This document shows, piece by piece, positions 38,144-50,399 of a stretch of DNA of 64,000 nucleotides. This DNA comes from Boletus sp. NGJ. Its lineage: Eukaryota; Basidiomycota; Agaricomycetes; Boletales; Boletaceae. The notes under the pieces were generated by a model, which worked only from the letters and a program-made list of their open reading frames with translations, did no database searches and was not told the origin of the DNA. The stretch is taken from contig JAGTXK010000038.1 of assembly GCA_019096195.1 (NCBI GenBank), positions 124,001-188,000 on the forward strand. The letters run 5' to 3'. The position numbers and the translations under genes were made by a program. Position 1 is the stretch's first letter. Each line of letters starts with the position of its first letter.

Positions 38144-39470
38144 ATCAGGGAATTCCCAATAATATGGGCAACATGAATGATTAAGGACCTTTATTAGAAA
38201 ACAGGTTGGTTTTCCCAGAGCAGTTTTCAAAGGGAATTCCCAGTGCCCAAAGGGAAGAGAGAATTCCCATATTGACAGGGTGTTAGGGGTCCTGCTGTGC
38301 TTTATTGCAAATGTAATATATGCTATTTAATCATGATTTAGAACTTGAAGGAATTTCTTGTACTAATAAAGAGGTCAATTATTCATTTGAAATCAAAAGA
38401 TAAAAAGCCTTTTATAGAACTCAGCAGAGATCTGGTGATTGTTCTCCACAGTAGAGAAAATAAGGGCAGGGTACTAAGGAATAAATTTTTATCCTCTGCA
38501 AAGCATATACTATAAAATGAGACAGCTTGACTATTGAATTTAATGAGATTGGGATTACTTACAAGATAGCAAAAGTTATTGAGAAATGAGGTTTTGTTCT
38601 CAAAGCATATGCTATGAAATGGGGTAGCTTGACTGTTAAATTTGATGAGAATAGGGGGTACTTAGGACAGGCAAACTAGTAAGTGATATACTAAATATAA
38701 TACACAGCTGAAGTTGTGCAATATATAATGCATAGTAGGCTATGAAATGGGATAGCTTGACTATTGAATTTGATGAGAATGGGGGGTACTTAGAACAGGC
38801 AAACTAGTAAGTGATACAATAAATCTAGTGCACAGCTAAAGTTGTGTGATATGTAATGAATGGTAGGCTATAAAATGGAGTAGCTTGACTGTTGAATTTG
38901 ATGAGGATGGGGGGTACTTAGAACAGGCAAACCAGTAAGTGATGTACTAAATATAATACAGAGCTGAAGTTGTGTGATATGCAATATATAGTAGGCTATG
39001 AAATGGAGTAGCTTGACTGTTGAATGTAATGAGGATGAAAGGAGGTGAGAATTTCCCATTGTTTCTAGAGGTAGAGAGGAGAATTTCCAACAGCTCTGGG
39101 GAATTTCCCCAAGACTCCTGGATGTGGAGAAGGGAATTCCCAAAGCCAGGAGGAATTCCCCAAGACTTCTGGATATAGAGAGGAGAATTTCCCAGAGCTG
39201 TTGGGAATTCCCTAAGACTCCTGGATATTTGTGTAATATGTAATGTATAGTAGGCTATGAAATGGGGTAGCTTGACTGTTGAATTTGATGAGGATGGGGG
39301 AGGTGGGAATTTCCCAAAGCCAATGGGAATTCTCTATAATTACTGGATGTGGAGATGGGAATTTCCAAAAGCCAATGGGAATTCCCTAAAGTCACTGGAG
39401 AATTCCCAAAGGTAGTTGGGAATTCCCCATGGTTACTAGAGATGGCAGAGAGAATTCCCAAATGTTGCTG
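38144..39470. repeat. cluster of GGGAATTCCC-type palindromes
   Basis: More than ten copies or near copies of the palindrome GGGAATTCCC (variants GGGAATTTCCC, GAGAATTCCC, GGAATTCCCC) occur in two blocks, about 38144-38275 and 39050-39470. In the second block they recur every 30-35 bases with linker text such as AAGACTCCTGGATGT and AAGCCAATGGGAATTC. The 128-bp tandem array lies between the blocks. Confidence 0.75.
38510..39280. repeat. 128-bp tandem repeat array
   Basis: The phrase CTATGAAATGGGGTAGCTTG (with small changes) starts at 38612, 38740, 38868 and 38996, exactly 128 bases apart. A diverged unit precedes it at 38510 and a displaced unit follows at 39254. Each full unit also contains ACTTAGAACAGGCAAACTAG and CAGCTGAAGTTGTG. 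The last spacing is about twice the unit because a block of GGGAATTCCC palindromes interrupts it. Confidence 0.85.
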
Positions 39471-39506
39471 AAGATGGAGCTGGAAATAAAGAATTGCAAT
39501 AACAAG

Positions 39507-40450
39507 TGTTACGGTTAGGAAAGGGGGTACATCTTTTTCTCTTCCTTCACCCCCTCCAGGACTATGGGATGACCTCTTTCTTGACTCTGACCAGGGATTC
39601 CCCTGCAATACCGACACAGGCATCGCCTCATTTCAGGACTCCCTTTCTAGGAGTTACCTGTTTTGGCCACGACACTGCCCCTTTTTCAATTTCATTGATA
39701 TATGCATTTCACCTCTGATTTGATCAATAGACATTGCCTCCTTGGCTGTGTTCTCTCATACACAGCCTAGTATTCCAAATCCTCCATTTGACTGATGCCT
39801 TGGTCTCTTATGGTAATATTCAGTCTGCGACTCATTATTACCATAAATGATACAAAGCCTGCCCTAGATGGGAAAGGCCTATATATATGGGCGTTTGCCC
39901 TCCATGTAACTCTAACCTAGATCTACACAACTTCCTGTGTAATCTACCAGCTCTCCCAGCTCTTGGTTCCACTTCACCTCAGAAGCCTGCTCCCACTCTG
40001 GAGGTGATCACCATAGTGCTTGTGATCATCTTCCTCATCACTTCGCATTTGTGTGGTCTCATTGCCGTCCGCTTGCATCGCTAGACGGCAACTCCAATGC
40101 CAACAGAGGTTGGCCTGTGTAAGCCCTAGGACTCCGCCACTGGCAGCACAGTAAATCCAGGACTCTGCCACTGGTACCTGTATTGGTCAGGGCTCCACCA
40201 CTGACCCCCATATAGGATAGATCTGCCCCTCCTTTGGATCATGCCACCATCCTCAAAGTCCGAGACTCCAACATCGGTCGTAGAGTAGCAGCTCCAACCC
40301 CAAGGGAGGCTCTATGTTAAAGCTAGCTGTTGGTCCCCAGTCTGAGGAACCTTTGGGCCTCAGGAGGTATTTTCCCCTCAAGTCTGGCTAGTCCAGTAAT
40401 CACACAGGGTTGATTACTCGGGAATGTGTCACTTGTTACCCAGTGTAACA
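39507..40450 (+). repeat. 5' LTR of element A
   Basis: It runs from TGTTACGGTTAGG to CCAGTGTAACA, with short inverted ends TGTTAC/GTAACA, about 944 bases. It contains a TATATATATGGGCG stretch near 39880 that could be its TATA region. The same text recurs at 47449-48358. Confidence 0.88.
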
Positions 40451-40899
40451 AAAGATCTAGGTTATAAATTGCTGTGGGACTATCTAGTCTAGCAACTCCC
40501 ACCTTTATTCAAGGGAATAGAACCACCTATCAGAGGATAGACCCTTGCTCTATGCACTGCGCAGAATCAACCTTGCCCAGCTCTTCAGAGAGGATTGAGA
40601 AGAAAAAGCCACACCAACACAGGCTTCTACTCCAATCTTCAAAACGTCTTCAGGAAGAAGGATCCCAGGGTCATCATCACATTACAATGACCCTCCTTCC
40701 TGTGCATTTCCAGATCCACCCAGACAACCAGATTTTCCAGGTGGTCTCTGCTCTTGAACTGTGACCCCATTGGCAGATCCTACCCCTCTGCCTGTGTTCC
40801 AACCAGTTCCCATCAGATTAGACTCCCCCAACTCCCTCCTTAATTGAAGCAGAGCATCTAGTCCAAACTCCTATCTAGGAGATCTCCAGACAAACGAAG

Positions 40900-41850
40900 C
40901 CTCAGATGACGAAGAAGAGATGGTTGAAATTAAAGCTGCCTTGCCTAAGGAGTTCTCCAGCAAGACCAACAATGCCAAGAGATGGCTTATGGCTATGAAA
41001 GGATACTTTCATCTAGAAGGAGTAGAGAAGTTCACAGAGGAAGCCAAGAGGCTTATCCTATTGAACAGGATGTCCAAGGGAAGAGGAAAAGTGTCTGCAG
41101 AAGCCTGGCTGACCAGGCTGCTCGATGACACCATGCCACAAGCAGACAAGACCTATAATGAAATCAAGAAAGCCTTCGCCCTCACCTTCACCCCCCACAA
41201 CACCAGTAACCTGGCCATGGCAGAACTCGGATCCCTCTGACAAGATAAACGGGATCCAAAAGGATTTGAAAAATTTATTTCCCAGTTCTCATTGCTAGTA
41301 GTTCACTCCGAGCTACAAGAATTCCGCTCCATCCTGGAATTCTTCCTCAGGGGGATTGATTCAAATATTGCCCAATAGCTAGTCAACAGCAAGACCTTTC
41401 AGAAAGTCAAGAAAATGGAAGAGGTCTACAAAGTAGCTGCCAACATCCATGGGGCATGGCAATGGATTGAAGGAATACAGAAAGGACCCTTCACGTCCTT
41501 TGAAAAAGGAAAAGGAAACCACCATGATCCCAACACTATGGACGTGGACCGGATCACCTTATCTCCTATTGAGCATGCCAAGCAGATGAGAGAGCATAGA
41601 TGCTTCATCTGCAACAAGATTGGGTGCAGTACCAGGAAACACCTAGGATATAGGCTGATCAGGAGAGAAGAATATAGGAAACCTCAAGAAATGCACACCT
41701 GGGTTGTCATCACCAAGGAAACGCCACAAGATCCCCTCGACAAATATCTCACAGAGATCTCCAGAAACAATGGACAAGATAAAGTTCTCAGGACGCTCCA
41801 GATAGCCTTTGACACGAGGCTTGACAAGCAAGGCCTTGCTCTAGAATGAG
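40900..41850 (+). pseudogene. gag-like region of element A
   Basis: Conceptual pieces show a Gypsy-type capsid pattern (KEFSSKTNNAKRWLMAMKGY, LTFTPHNTSNLAMAELGS) and a CCHC-like motif beginning RCFICNKIGC. The region is broken and is described as part of the fossil element only. Confidence 0.75.
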
Positions 41851-41949
41851 CAGAGGAAACTGCCACAATAGAATGGGAAGAGAACATTGATTCTCTTGCC
41901 CTCAGACCCGCTATGCAAATCTCTACTATTTCACCCTATGATGAAACAT

Positions 41950-44900
41950 CTTTTTAGGTGGAGGAGATGTACCAACATCACCCTCCTCCTACATGATTGC
42001 ACCTGTATTTATTTCTGGATCGAAGAGTAATTCTATTTGCATTCCTCTCTCGATCTGGAAGCAGGATGGCAAAATCATTGGAACAAAAGCTCTAATTGAC
42101 AGTGGAGCAACAGAATGCTTCATTTCAAGACAAGTGGTGGAGAAGATGAGACTACCCACATGGAAGCTGGACATCCCAGTCCGAGCTTGGAACATTGATG
42201 GAACCCAAAACCAGTCTGGAACCATCAAGGAGAAAACCAACATCATGTTGGACTACAGAGGCATATGAGAATGGCAGGATTTCTATGTCCTCAATTGTGG
42301 CAAGGACAAAGTCATTTTAGGACTTCCATGGCTCAGGGTAGTGAACCCTGATATCAACTGGACGGAAGGACAGGGTAACAATAGTGCCATCTTCCTACCA
42401 ATGGACCCAAGGGAATTCACTGGGAACCCTGGAACAGCGATACCTGCTACGGTATCTGGAACATGACAAAAAGGAGTACGTGCAAGACAGACTCTACGAA
42501 ACCTTTTGTCACTGGATGCCCTTACAACAGACCAAGTTTTTCAACATGCATGGGGATGTACCAGAGTTTGTCATCAAAAGGACCACTCTGTCTACCGAGA
42601 TTGCCCAACAGGTGCTGAAGGCCAAGATCGCATTACCAGATGCATTCAAAGAATATGAAGATATCTTCACGGAGAAGACAATTACCAAATTACCTCCCTC
42701 CCAGCTCTATGACCATGCCATTGAGCTAAAAGACTTGTTTATCCCAAAACAAGCCAAGGCATACCCTCTAAACCCACTGGAACAACAGGCATGCAAAGAA
42801 TTTATCAATGAACATCTCAAAACTGGGAAGATATCTCCATCAAAATCTCCCCAGGCTGCCCCTTTCTTCTTTGTACAGAAGAAAGATGGAAGACTCCACC
42901 TCTACCAAGACTACCAGTACCTCAATAGCCACACGATCAAGAATGCTTACCCCCTTCCCTTAATTTCCGATCTTCTGGATAAATTAATGGGATCATCGAT
43001 CTTCACCAAGTTCGACGTACAATGGGGCTACAATAATGTCTTGATCAAACCTGAAGACCAGTGGAAAGCGGCTTTCCTCAATCTGTTTGGGCTGTTTGAA
43101 CCAAACATAATGTTCTTTGGGATGTGTAATTCCCCAGCAATGTTCCAGGCCTTCATGGATGATCTTTTTGGAGACTATATTGTGGAGGGATGGTTGGTAA
43201 TCTATATGGACGATCTGTTGATATATTCTTCAGATCAGATAACTCACAATGAGAGGACACAGAAGGTCCTAGAATGCTTCTGACAGCATGAAATGTACCT
43301 CAAACTGGAGAAGTGTACCTTCTCAGCCGAAGAAGTCAAGTATCTTGGAATGATCATAGGGAAAGACAGTGTCCAGATGGACCCAGTCAAGCTCAATGCC
43401 ATCAAACAATGGAAACCCCCAATGAATGTAAAGGACATCTGGTCCTTCATCGGGTTCTGTAACTTTTACAGAAAGTTTATCCCCTCTTTCTCCAACATCA
43501 CACATCCACTGCTGGACCTTACAAAGCAGATGATGTCCTGATCCTGGGGAGCCCTTCAGGCTTCATTCATAAAGAAACCCATCCTCGCCTTCCCTGATAC
43601 CTCAAAACCCTTTACCCTTATGACTGACGCTTCCCTCACTGTGTCAGGAGTGGTACTCATGCAGAATAACAACAATGGAGACATGCAACCATGTGGTTAC
43701 CTCTCCCAGACTTTCTCTCCAGCTGAGAGAAATTATGACATCTATGACAGAGAACTACTGGCTGTCATATGTGGATTAAAAGAATGGCGGCAATATCTCC
43801 TCGGATCCCCCCACCCTGTGACAGTGTTGACCGATCACAAGAACTTAATGTTCTTCAAGGAACCCTGACAACTATCCCAATGACAAGTACAATGGCTTTT
43901 GTTCCTCCAGGACTACAATATGGTTTATCAAGCTCTACCTGGAACAAAGATGGCCCCTGCCAACGCTCTGTCTCATCGCGATGAAGTAGACACTTCCAAG
44001 GACAACGAAGATGTTCAACTCCTCCCATCAGGAGCATTCAATTGTCAAGTATGAATGATCAACCTGGCGCTAGCTGAGAAAATCAAGGGATCCTCCCAAG
44101 ATGATTCCCTGACACTCTCCACCCTACAAAGCATGGCACAAGGAGAACCCCTCTTCACCTGGTCAAACTTGGAAGACTGGACCTTTGACAATGGCAACCT
44201 TTACTTCAAAAACCGAATGTATATTCCAGGCCCAGCTCAGCAGGAGCTAGTATCCTCTGTCCACTTCTCTTTTGAAGGAGGACATGGGGGACACCTTTGA
44301 ACCACTGCCCTCCTGGCCAAAGACTACTGGTGGCCTGGACTCACCATATTTATCTGCAAATATGTTGCCAGTTATGCAACTTGTCAAAGCAACAAGGTCC
44401 AAACACACCCCATGGTTCCCCCAGTCACCCCATTAGCCTTCAAAGGACACCGCCCTTTTCAGAACCTATTGGTGAATTTAATCACCGACCTACCCCCAAT
44501 GGGGGGTTTCGATTCAGTCATGATTGTGGTCAACCATGGACTTAGTAAGGGGGTAATTCTCACCCCTTGCACAAAAATGGTAGATGCAGCTGGTATAGCC
44601 TGTCTTTTCTTTGAGAAAGTCTTCCTATGGTATGGTTTACATGATAAATTGGTTTCAGATCATGGTCCACAGTTCACATCCACATTTGCTTGAGAGCTTT
44701 CTAGACTCTTGAACTATAATGTCGCCCTCTCCATGGCCTACCACCCACAGATGGATGGCGAAATGGAACGATACAACCAGGAACTAGAAACCTACCTATG
44801 GATATTCTACAATGGCCAACCACAGAGGTGGTTGGAATTACTACCCATGGCGGAGTTTGCTCATAACTCTGCAACCCACTCAGTCACTGGAAAATTGCCC

Positions 44901-46070
44901 TTCTCCTTGATCCTTGGATACGAATCAAGAGTGTATCTCTCTATTGGAAAAACCTTCCTACCAGCCCTAGAGGAAAGACTCTCTTTCCTGGAGGAAGCAA
45001 GATGAGAAGCAGAAGTGGTGCATAAATTGACACAGATATGAATGAAGGAGAGGGTTCACTCTCGCTTCAAACCATGGAAGCTTGGAGATAAGGTATGGCT
45101 GGACACCAAGAACCTAAAACTCCAAAGTTCCATCCAGGAAGCTGTCCCCGAAATGCACAGAACCATTTGAAATCACTCAAGTGGTATCCTCCGTGGCGTT
45201 CCAATTGTTAAGAATGGACAACTCCGATGAAACTCCGAAGGACCGGAGTTACTTGAGGGTGTCGGGACTTGGCTTCACCTTATGTGGTGCACCCTTGCTC
45301 GAGTCCGATGTCCCAGATTTTGAAGACATAGGAGGATCAGAGGTTTGGACTTGACATGGTCAAACATCAAGTCAAGCAGAGGTCAGAGTGAGTTATTGAG
45401 ACTCAGATGGGAGGACAGGAGGAGCTGTTCAGAGTTGAGTATTCGAACTGACTTTACAGGAGTAGTACCGAGGGTTTATATATGATCAGAACAAAGGTAT
45501 TAGTAATGGAGTTCGTAAGGTGTAATGAGTAACGGGACGGAGATGGGACCTCGCCGGAGCAGTGCTCCTAAGCGAGACAGAGACTGGGTCGGAGACAACT
45601 ATAAGGCGGGACTAGGACGGATGAAGAAGCATAGGTTATGTACGAAAGGAGAAGTATGAATACTATAGTGAGGGTGTTACAAGTCCGAGGGTATGAGGAT
45701 GTACTCCGAGGGAAGAATGTGCCGGAGTTATGGACAGAGTGCCGGAGTTGGACTTGTTGAATTACATGGGATATGACACCGACTCAAATTCCCAAAACAG
45801 TGGAAGATCCATGATGTGTTCCATGCATCCCTACTTTCCCCATATCAGGAAACTACAGAACACAGTTCCAATTTCACTCAACCACCACCAGAACTTGTTG
45901 GAACAAAAGAGGAGTATGAAGTGGACAGCATCATAAACCATCGGGGAAAACTGGGAAGAAGGCAGTACCTAACCCACTGGAAAGGGTATTTTGCAGCAGA
46001 ACGAACTTGGGAACCAGAGGCCAACTTGGGAAATGCCAAGAAGATACTCTCTGAGTATAAAACCTGACTC
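41950..46070 (+). pseudogene. pol region of element A (PR-RT-RH-IN-chromodomain)
   Basis: Recognisable parts, in order: aspartic protease with LIDSGATECFIS (near 42090), reverse transcriptase with YMDDLLIYS (near 43200), RNase H with TDASLTVSGVVLMQ and a YDIYDRELLAVI stretch (near 43620-43770), integrase with DHGPQFTS and YHPQMDGEMERYNQELE (near 44660-44790), and a chromodomain with YLTHWKGYFAAERTWEPE (near 45970). It is broken in many places and holds an inserted solo LTR of another family. Confidence 0.88.
45206..45778 (-). repeat. solo LTR of the element B family inside element A
   Basis: This 573-base block runs from TGTTAAGAATGG to GGATATGACA and is the reverse complement, with modest differences, of the 5' LTR of element B at 48383-48952. 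It lies between the integrase and chromodomain parts of element A and has no internal element sequence, so it is a solo LTR left by recombination. The flanks (CCAAT and CCGAC) are not an exact duplication. Confidence 0.85.
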
Positions 46071-46249
46071 AAGCTCTGAATGAGGTCCATGGCCCAAGAC
46101 AACACCTCCCTGTTCATACTTTTAGCCTGTGTATCTGCTGCTCTCACCCAAGCTCACCTTCAAAGACAATACTCTGACCTTGACATTCCCAAACATGCCA
46201 GCTCACATTTCTGCTTCTGCTGCATTGACTACTGCCCCTACCACCATAA

Positions 46250-47440
46250 TTGGTAGATGGCCATTGCCCCTCTCTTAGTACACCTTAGTCAACTTTCCCC
46301 CATCCACCATCGAAACCTCTATGCATCCATTCTCGATGACCCCATCACAATCAGGACCCTCCAATCCATCCCCTTCTGCTCTTGCAATGACTCCCTCATC
46401 CAACTCATCGCTCTTTACAAATCCTATTCCTCACTTCAATCCATTCTTGCCAGAACCACTGGGAGCTCAACAAGTTCCCATGTCTTCAACGCCCAGCAGA
46501 CCACCAAAGAAGAAAGGGCAATGAAAAGTATTGTTGAAATTCGCGAACTTATTCTCAACCTCCTTTTCATTGAGGGGATTCAACTATTCCCTCGCCCTTC
46601 TGCCCATCAACACCCATGATCACCTCCTCCACACCACCCTCCTCTCCCTCTTGGAAGAGAAAAGTTGCCTTTTCTTTGCCCCCTCATCGATCACCACGCC
46701 CTTCTACCCTGTTCCATCTCAACAAGTCCCTTCCGTTGTGGAGCAACCCCTGGAGAACATTGACGGAATCAGAGGCATTAATGGAGTTGATAGAAACTCT
46801 CCAGAGACACAGAGAGCCCAGTCCTTCGATGACACCATTGTTGCCTCCTCTTCCTCCACAACCTCCAACCCCTCCTCCTGAGAAACCACCACAGTACCAG
46901 GACTCCCAGTTCATCCCCCAGCCCTTTTCTGTCAGACCAGGACTCTCCATCGGTGAGGAGCCCTAGTGTTCTCAGCCGGTCTCCCCTCTTGCCCCAATGA
47001 CCAAGGTCTTCTCAACACACTGGGGGACACTACAATGAGGAGCCCTCCTCCTTCCTCCATTCCCATTCCTGGGGCTGCCACAAGCACCTCTCCTACCAAC
47101 CATTCCAACTCAATGGCTGGTAATCTCCATCCCCTGCCCAGCGCCCAACCAGCTCATCACCATTGAACTTCCATCTCCAGCCTCTGCTGTTTCAAATGTG
47201 GACATCAAGGTCACCTTCAGCCCACCTGCCCCTACTACTAGTGCCCCTACTGTCGGGTGGTTGCCCCCAACCATCCACAGTATGCTTGCCCACAAAGAGC
47301 TTGCACCTACTGTGGTGGAAGAGGACATGGTTATCAGACCTGTCCCAGCCAGGGAGTCTTTGACGACTCCTGGGACCTTACCAACTATGAGGAGAATGAG
47401 GGGGATAGAAGTTCTTGAAATGGAACTTCAAGGCTATGAA
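46250..47440 (+). pseudogene. extra zinc-knuckle region between pol and the 3' LTR of element A
   Basis: Between the chromodomain and the 3' LTR lie about 1.2 kb in sense direction. The first part is rich in Pro and Ser. The last part has two CCHC-type patterns, CFKCGHQGHLQPTC (near 47185) and CTYCGGRGHGYQTC (near 47310). This is not a normal part of the short fungal chromovirus plan. It might be a captured host or gag-type nucleic-acid-binding protein. It is broken like the rest of the element. Confidence 0.65.
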
Positions 47441-47448
47441 GAGGGTAA

Positions 47449-48358
47449 TGTTATGGTTAGGGAAGGGGGTACATCTTTTTCTCTCCCTTCACCCCCTCCA
47501 GGACTATGGGACGACCTCTTCCTCGACTCTGACCAGGGATTCCCCCACAACACCGACACAGGCATCACCTCATCTAGAACTCCCTTTCTAGGAGTTACCT
47601 GTCTTGGCCACAACACTGCCCCTTTTCTCTTTCATTGATATATGCATTTCACCTCTAATTTGATCAATAGACATTACCTCCTTGGCTGTGTTCTCTCATA
47701 CACAGCCTAGTATTCCAAATCCTCCATTTGACTGATGCCTTGATCTCTTATGGTAATCTTTAGTCTGTGACTTATTATTACCATAAACGATACGAAGCCT
47801 GCCCTAGATGGGCAAGGCCTATATATATGGGCGTTCACCCTCCATGTAACTCTAACCTAGATCTACACAACTTCCTGTGTAATCTACCAGCTCTTCCAGT
47901 TCTTGGTTCCACTTCACCTCAGAAGCCTGCACCCACTCTGGAGGTGATCACTACAGTGCTCATGATCATCCTTCTCATCACTTTGCATCTGTGTGGCCTC
48001 ATTGCTGTACACTCGCGTCACTAGATGGCAACTCCAATGTCAACAGAGGTTGGCCTGTGTAAGCCCAGGACTCCGCCACTGGCAGCACAGTAAATCCAGG
48101 ACTCCACCACTAACCCTGTATAGAATAGGTCTGCCCTTCTGCAGATTGTGCCACTATCCTCAAAGTCTGAGACTCCAACATCAGTCATAGAGTAGCAGCT
48201 CCAACCCCAAGGGAGGCTCTACATTAAAGCTAGCTGTTGGTCCCCAGTCCGAGGAGTCATTGGGCCTCGGGAGGTATTTTCCCCTCAAGTTCAGCTAGTC
48301 CAGTAATTACACAGGGATTGATTACTCAGGAATGTGTCACTTGTTACACGGCATAACA
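47449..48358 (+). repeat. 3' LTR of element A
   Basis: It runs from TGTTATGGTTAGG to ACGGCATAACA, about 910 bases, and aligns throughout with 39507-40450 apart from substitutions and small gaps. A purine-rich stretch (GAAGAGGG) lies just before it, as expected for a polypurine tract. Confidence 0.88.
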
Positions 48359-48382
48359 ATTGCTGGATGAGGGTACTAGTAC

Positions 48383-48952
48383 TGTCATATCCTATATAAC
48401 TCAACAAGTCCAACTCCAGTACTCTGTCCATAACTCCGGTGTGTTCTCCTTCAAAGCACACTCTCATACCCTTGGACTTGTGACTCCCTCTATATAGTAT
48501 TCATACTTCCTCATCCATATATAAACCTATGCTTCTCATCTGTCCTAGTCCCGCCTTATAGTTGTCTCTGACCCAGTGTCTGTCTCGCTTAGGAGCACTG
48601 CTCCGGCGAGGTCCCATCTCCATCCCGTTACTCATTACACCTTACAAACTCCATTACTAATACTTTTCGTTCCGATCGTATATAAACCCTCTGTACTACT
48701 CCTATAAAGTCAGTTCAAATATCAACTCTAAACAGCACTCCTGTCCTCCATTTGAGTCTCAATAACTCACTCTGACCTCTGCTTGACTTGATGTTTGACC
48801 ATGTCAAGTCCAAACCTCTGATCCTCCTATGTCTTCAAAATCTGGGACATCGGACTCGAGCAAGGGTGCACCACATAAGGTGAAGCCAAGTCCCGACACC
48901 CTCAAGTAACTCCAGTCCTTTGGAGTTGCATCGGAGTTGTCTGGTCTTAACA
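48383..48952 (+). repeat. 5' LTR of element B
   Basis: It runs from TGTCATATCC to GGTCTTAACA, 570 bases, with TG...CA ends. A degraded inverted copy is the solo LTR at 45206-45778. The pair defines both LTR borders well. Confidence 0.85.
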
Positions 48953-48989
48953 GTATATTTGAACTCCCACTTGCAAATGAGTCTCACAT

Positions 48990-50350
48990 TATGGCTACAC
49001 ATACTACTAGATCACAGACTCATGCCCTAGGTGCAAACCCCTCTGCATCCCCACAATACAACCCGTTGAGTGCATTCGGCAGCATTTGGCGAGGTCCAGA
49101 ACTTGTTGACCAGTTCCGAAGCTTCTCCGCTCAACAAACCCCTACCTCCATCTCACAGTCGTGACCACTCCTGGAATCCCCTACTCCAGGAGCGTGCATC
49201 ATTGAGTTACCCACTGATGATGACTCCACCACCTCCCTGCTCATAAGCCACTACTCGAAGAGTGTAGGCTGCCCTCTTCCCAGATGACAACATCCCAGAC
49301 ATTTCTGAAGATGATCTGTCAGATGATGATCCCAACTTCCCTAATGATGATGTTCCCTCAGACTTTGACAACAAGCACATTCTGTGAGACACCCTTGCAC
49401 TGCTCGCTGATGCCATCAAAGGCCTTGCTCGCTCTATGCGTCATCCCTCCAATCACACACCATGCACTAAAGTCTGGGAACCAGATCAGTTTGATGGGAC
49501 AGAGCTCCACAAACTCCAGGTCTTCCTGGTGCAGTGCAAACTCAACTTCCAAGACCACCCAAAGACTTTCAGGATGGACCATGCCAAAGTTACCTTTGCA
49601 TAGTCCTACCTAAAGGGCATGGCACTAAAATGGTTCGAACCAGACCTCCTCCAGATGGAAGATCCTGCCTTCCGTCCTCTCTGGATGGATGACTTCAAGG
49701 AGTTCGTCCTAGAGCTCCAGACCAATTTCGGTCCACACAACCCCATTGGAGATGCAGAGCACCAACTCGACCATGTGTCAATGAAGGATACTCAACACAT
49801 AAACAAGTATGTGGTTGAGTTTAACCAGATCGCTTCACAAGTCTGCGGTTACGGAGAAGGTGCCCTCCAGCACCATTTCTATAATGGTCTGCCAGACTGT
49901 ATCAAGGATGAGCTATCGCATGTTGGGAAACCCCCGACGCTCTCTGAACTTCGAAGCCTTGCATAGGCTATCGACACACACTATTGGGAGTGCAAGTCAG
50001 AAGTCAGCAGGCAGATGAAAGCGTCGACCCCATCCTCCACTCCCAAACCATCCACCCCCACCACATCATTCTCACTACACCCCTCCAGTAGCACCAAGGA
50101 CTCCAAGGAGTCTAAAGACAAAGGAGCTACCACCTCTGCCCATCTGAAGCCAAACTTGTCATTCAAGTTAGGAAAAGACGGCAAGCTCACCTTGGATGAG
50201 AGAAAGCACAGGTTCGATAACAAGCTTTGCATGTTCTGTGGCCAAGCTGGTCACATGGCAAAGGATTGCCCTGAAGTTGACCTCCAGCACATCCAAGGGT
50301 CATGCTGCGACCACAACTCCAGAAACCAAACCGAAGGTCTCTACCTCGGA
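48990..50350 (+). pseudogene. gag-like region of element B
   Basis: Capsid-type text (DLLQMEDPAFRPLWMDDFKE, LDHVSMKDTQHINKYVVEFN) leads to a zinc knuckle, CMFCGQAGHMAKDC, near 50235. This is the classic single CCHC gag ending. It is broken. Confidence 0.82.
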
Positions 50351-50399
50351 GGCAAAAAAATTATCTGTGACCTCCATGACTCTACACAGACTGGAAGTC

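Larger units (their letters stand above)
39507..48358 (+). mobile_element. element A: broken Ty3/Gypsy chromovirus with both LTRs
   Basis: Two similar LTRs (39507-40450 and 47449-48358) enclose a gag-like region, a pol region (protease, reverse transcriptase, RNase H, integrase, chromodomain) and a further region with zinc knuckles. Part order protease-RT-RNase H-integrase and the C-terminal chromodomain place it among chromoviruses. It is a fossil with roughly ten breaks in its coding parts. LTR copies differ at perhaps one site in ten to fifteen by eye, mostly C/T and G/A, which suggests an old insertion. The flanking five bases (ACAAG and ATTGC) do not match, so no target duplication is visible. 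A solo LTR of element B's family is inserted at 45206-45778. Confidence 0.92.

Noticed and set aside
38144-39470. A CRISPR array from the regularly spaced palindromes
   Set aside because: Spacers are themselves repeated, units vary in sequence, and the organism is a eukaryote.
39492-48370. A target-site duplication for element A
   Set aside because: The bases directly outside the LTRs (ACAAG and ATTGC) differ. An ATTGC a few bases further left is not adjacent to the LTR.
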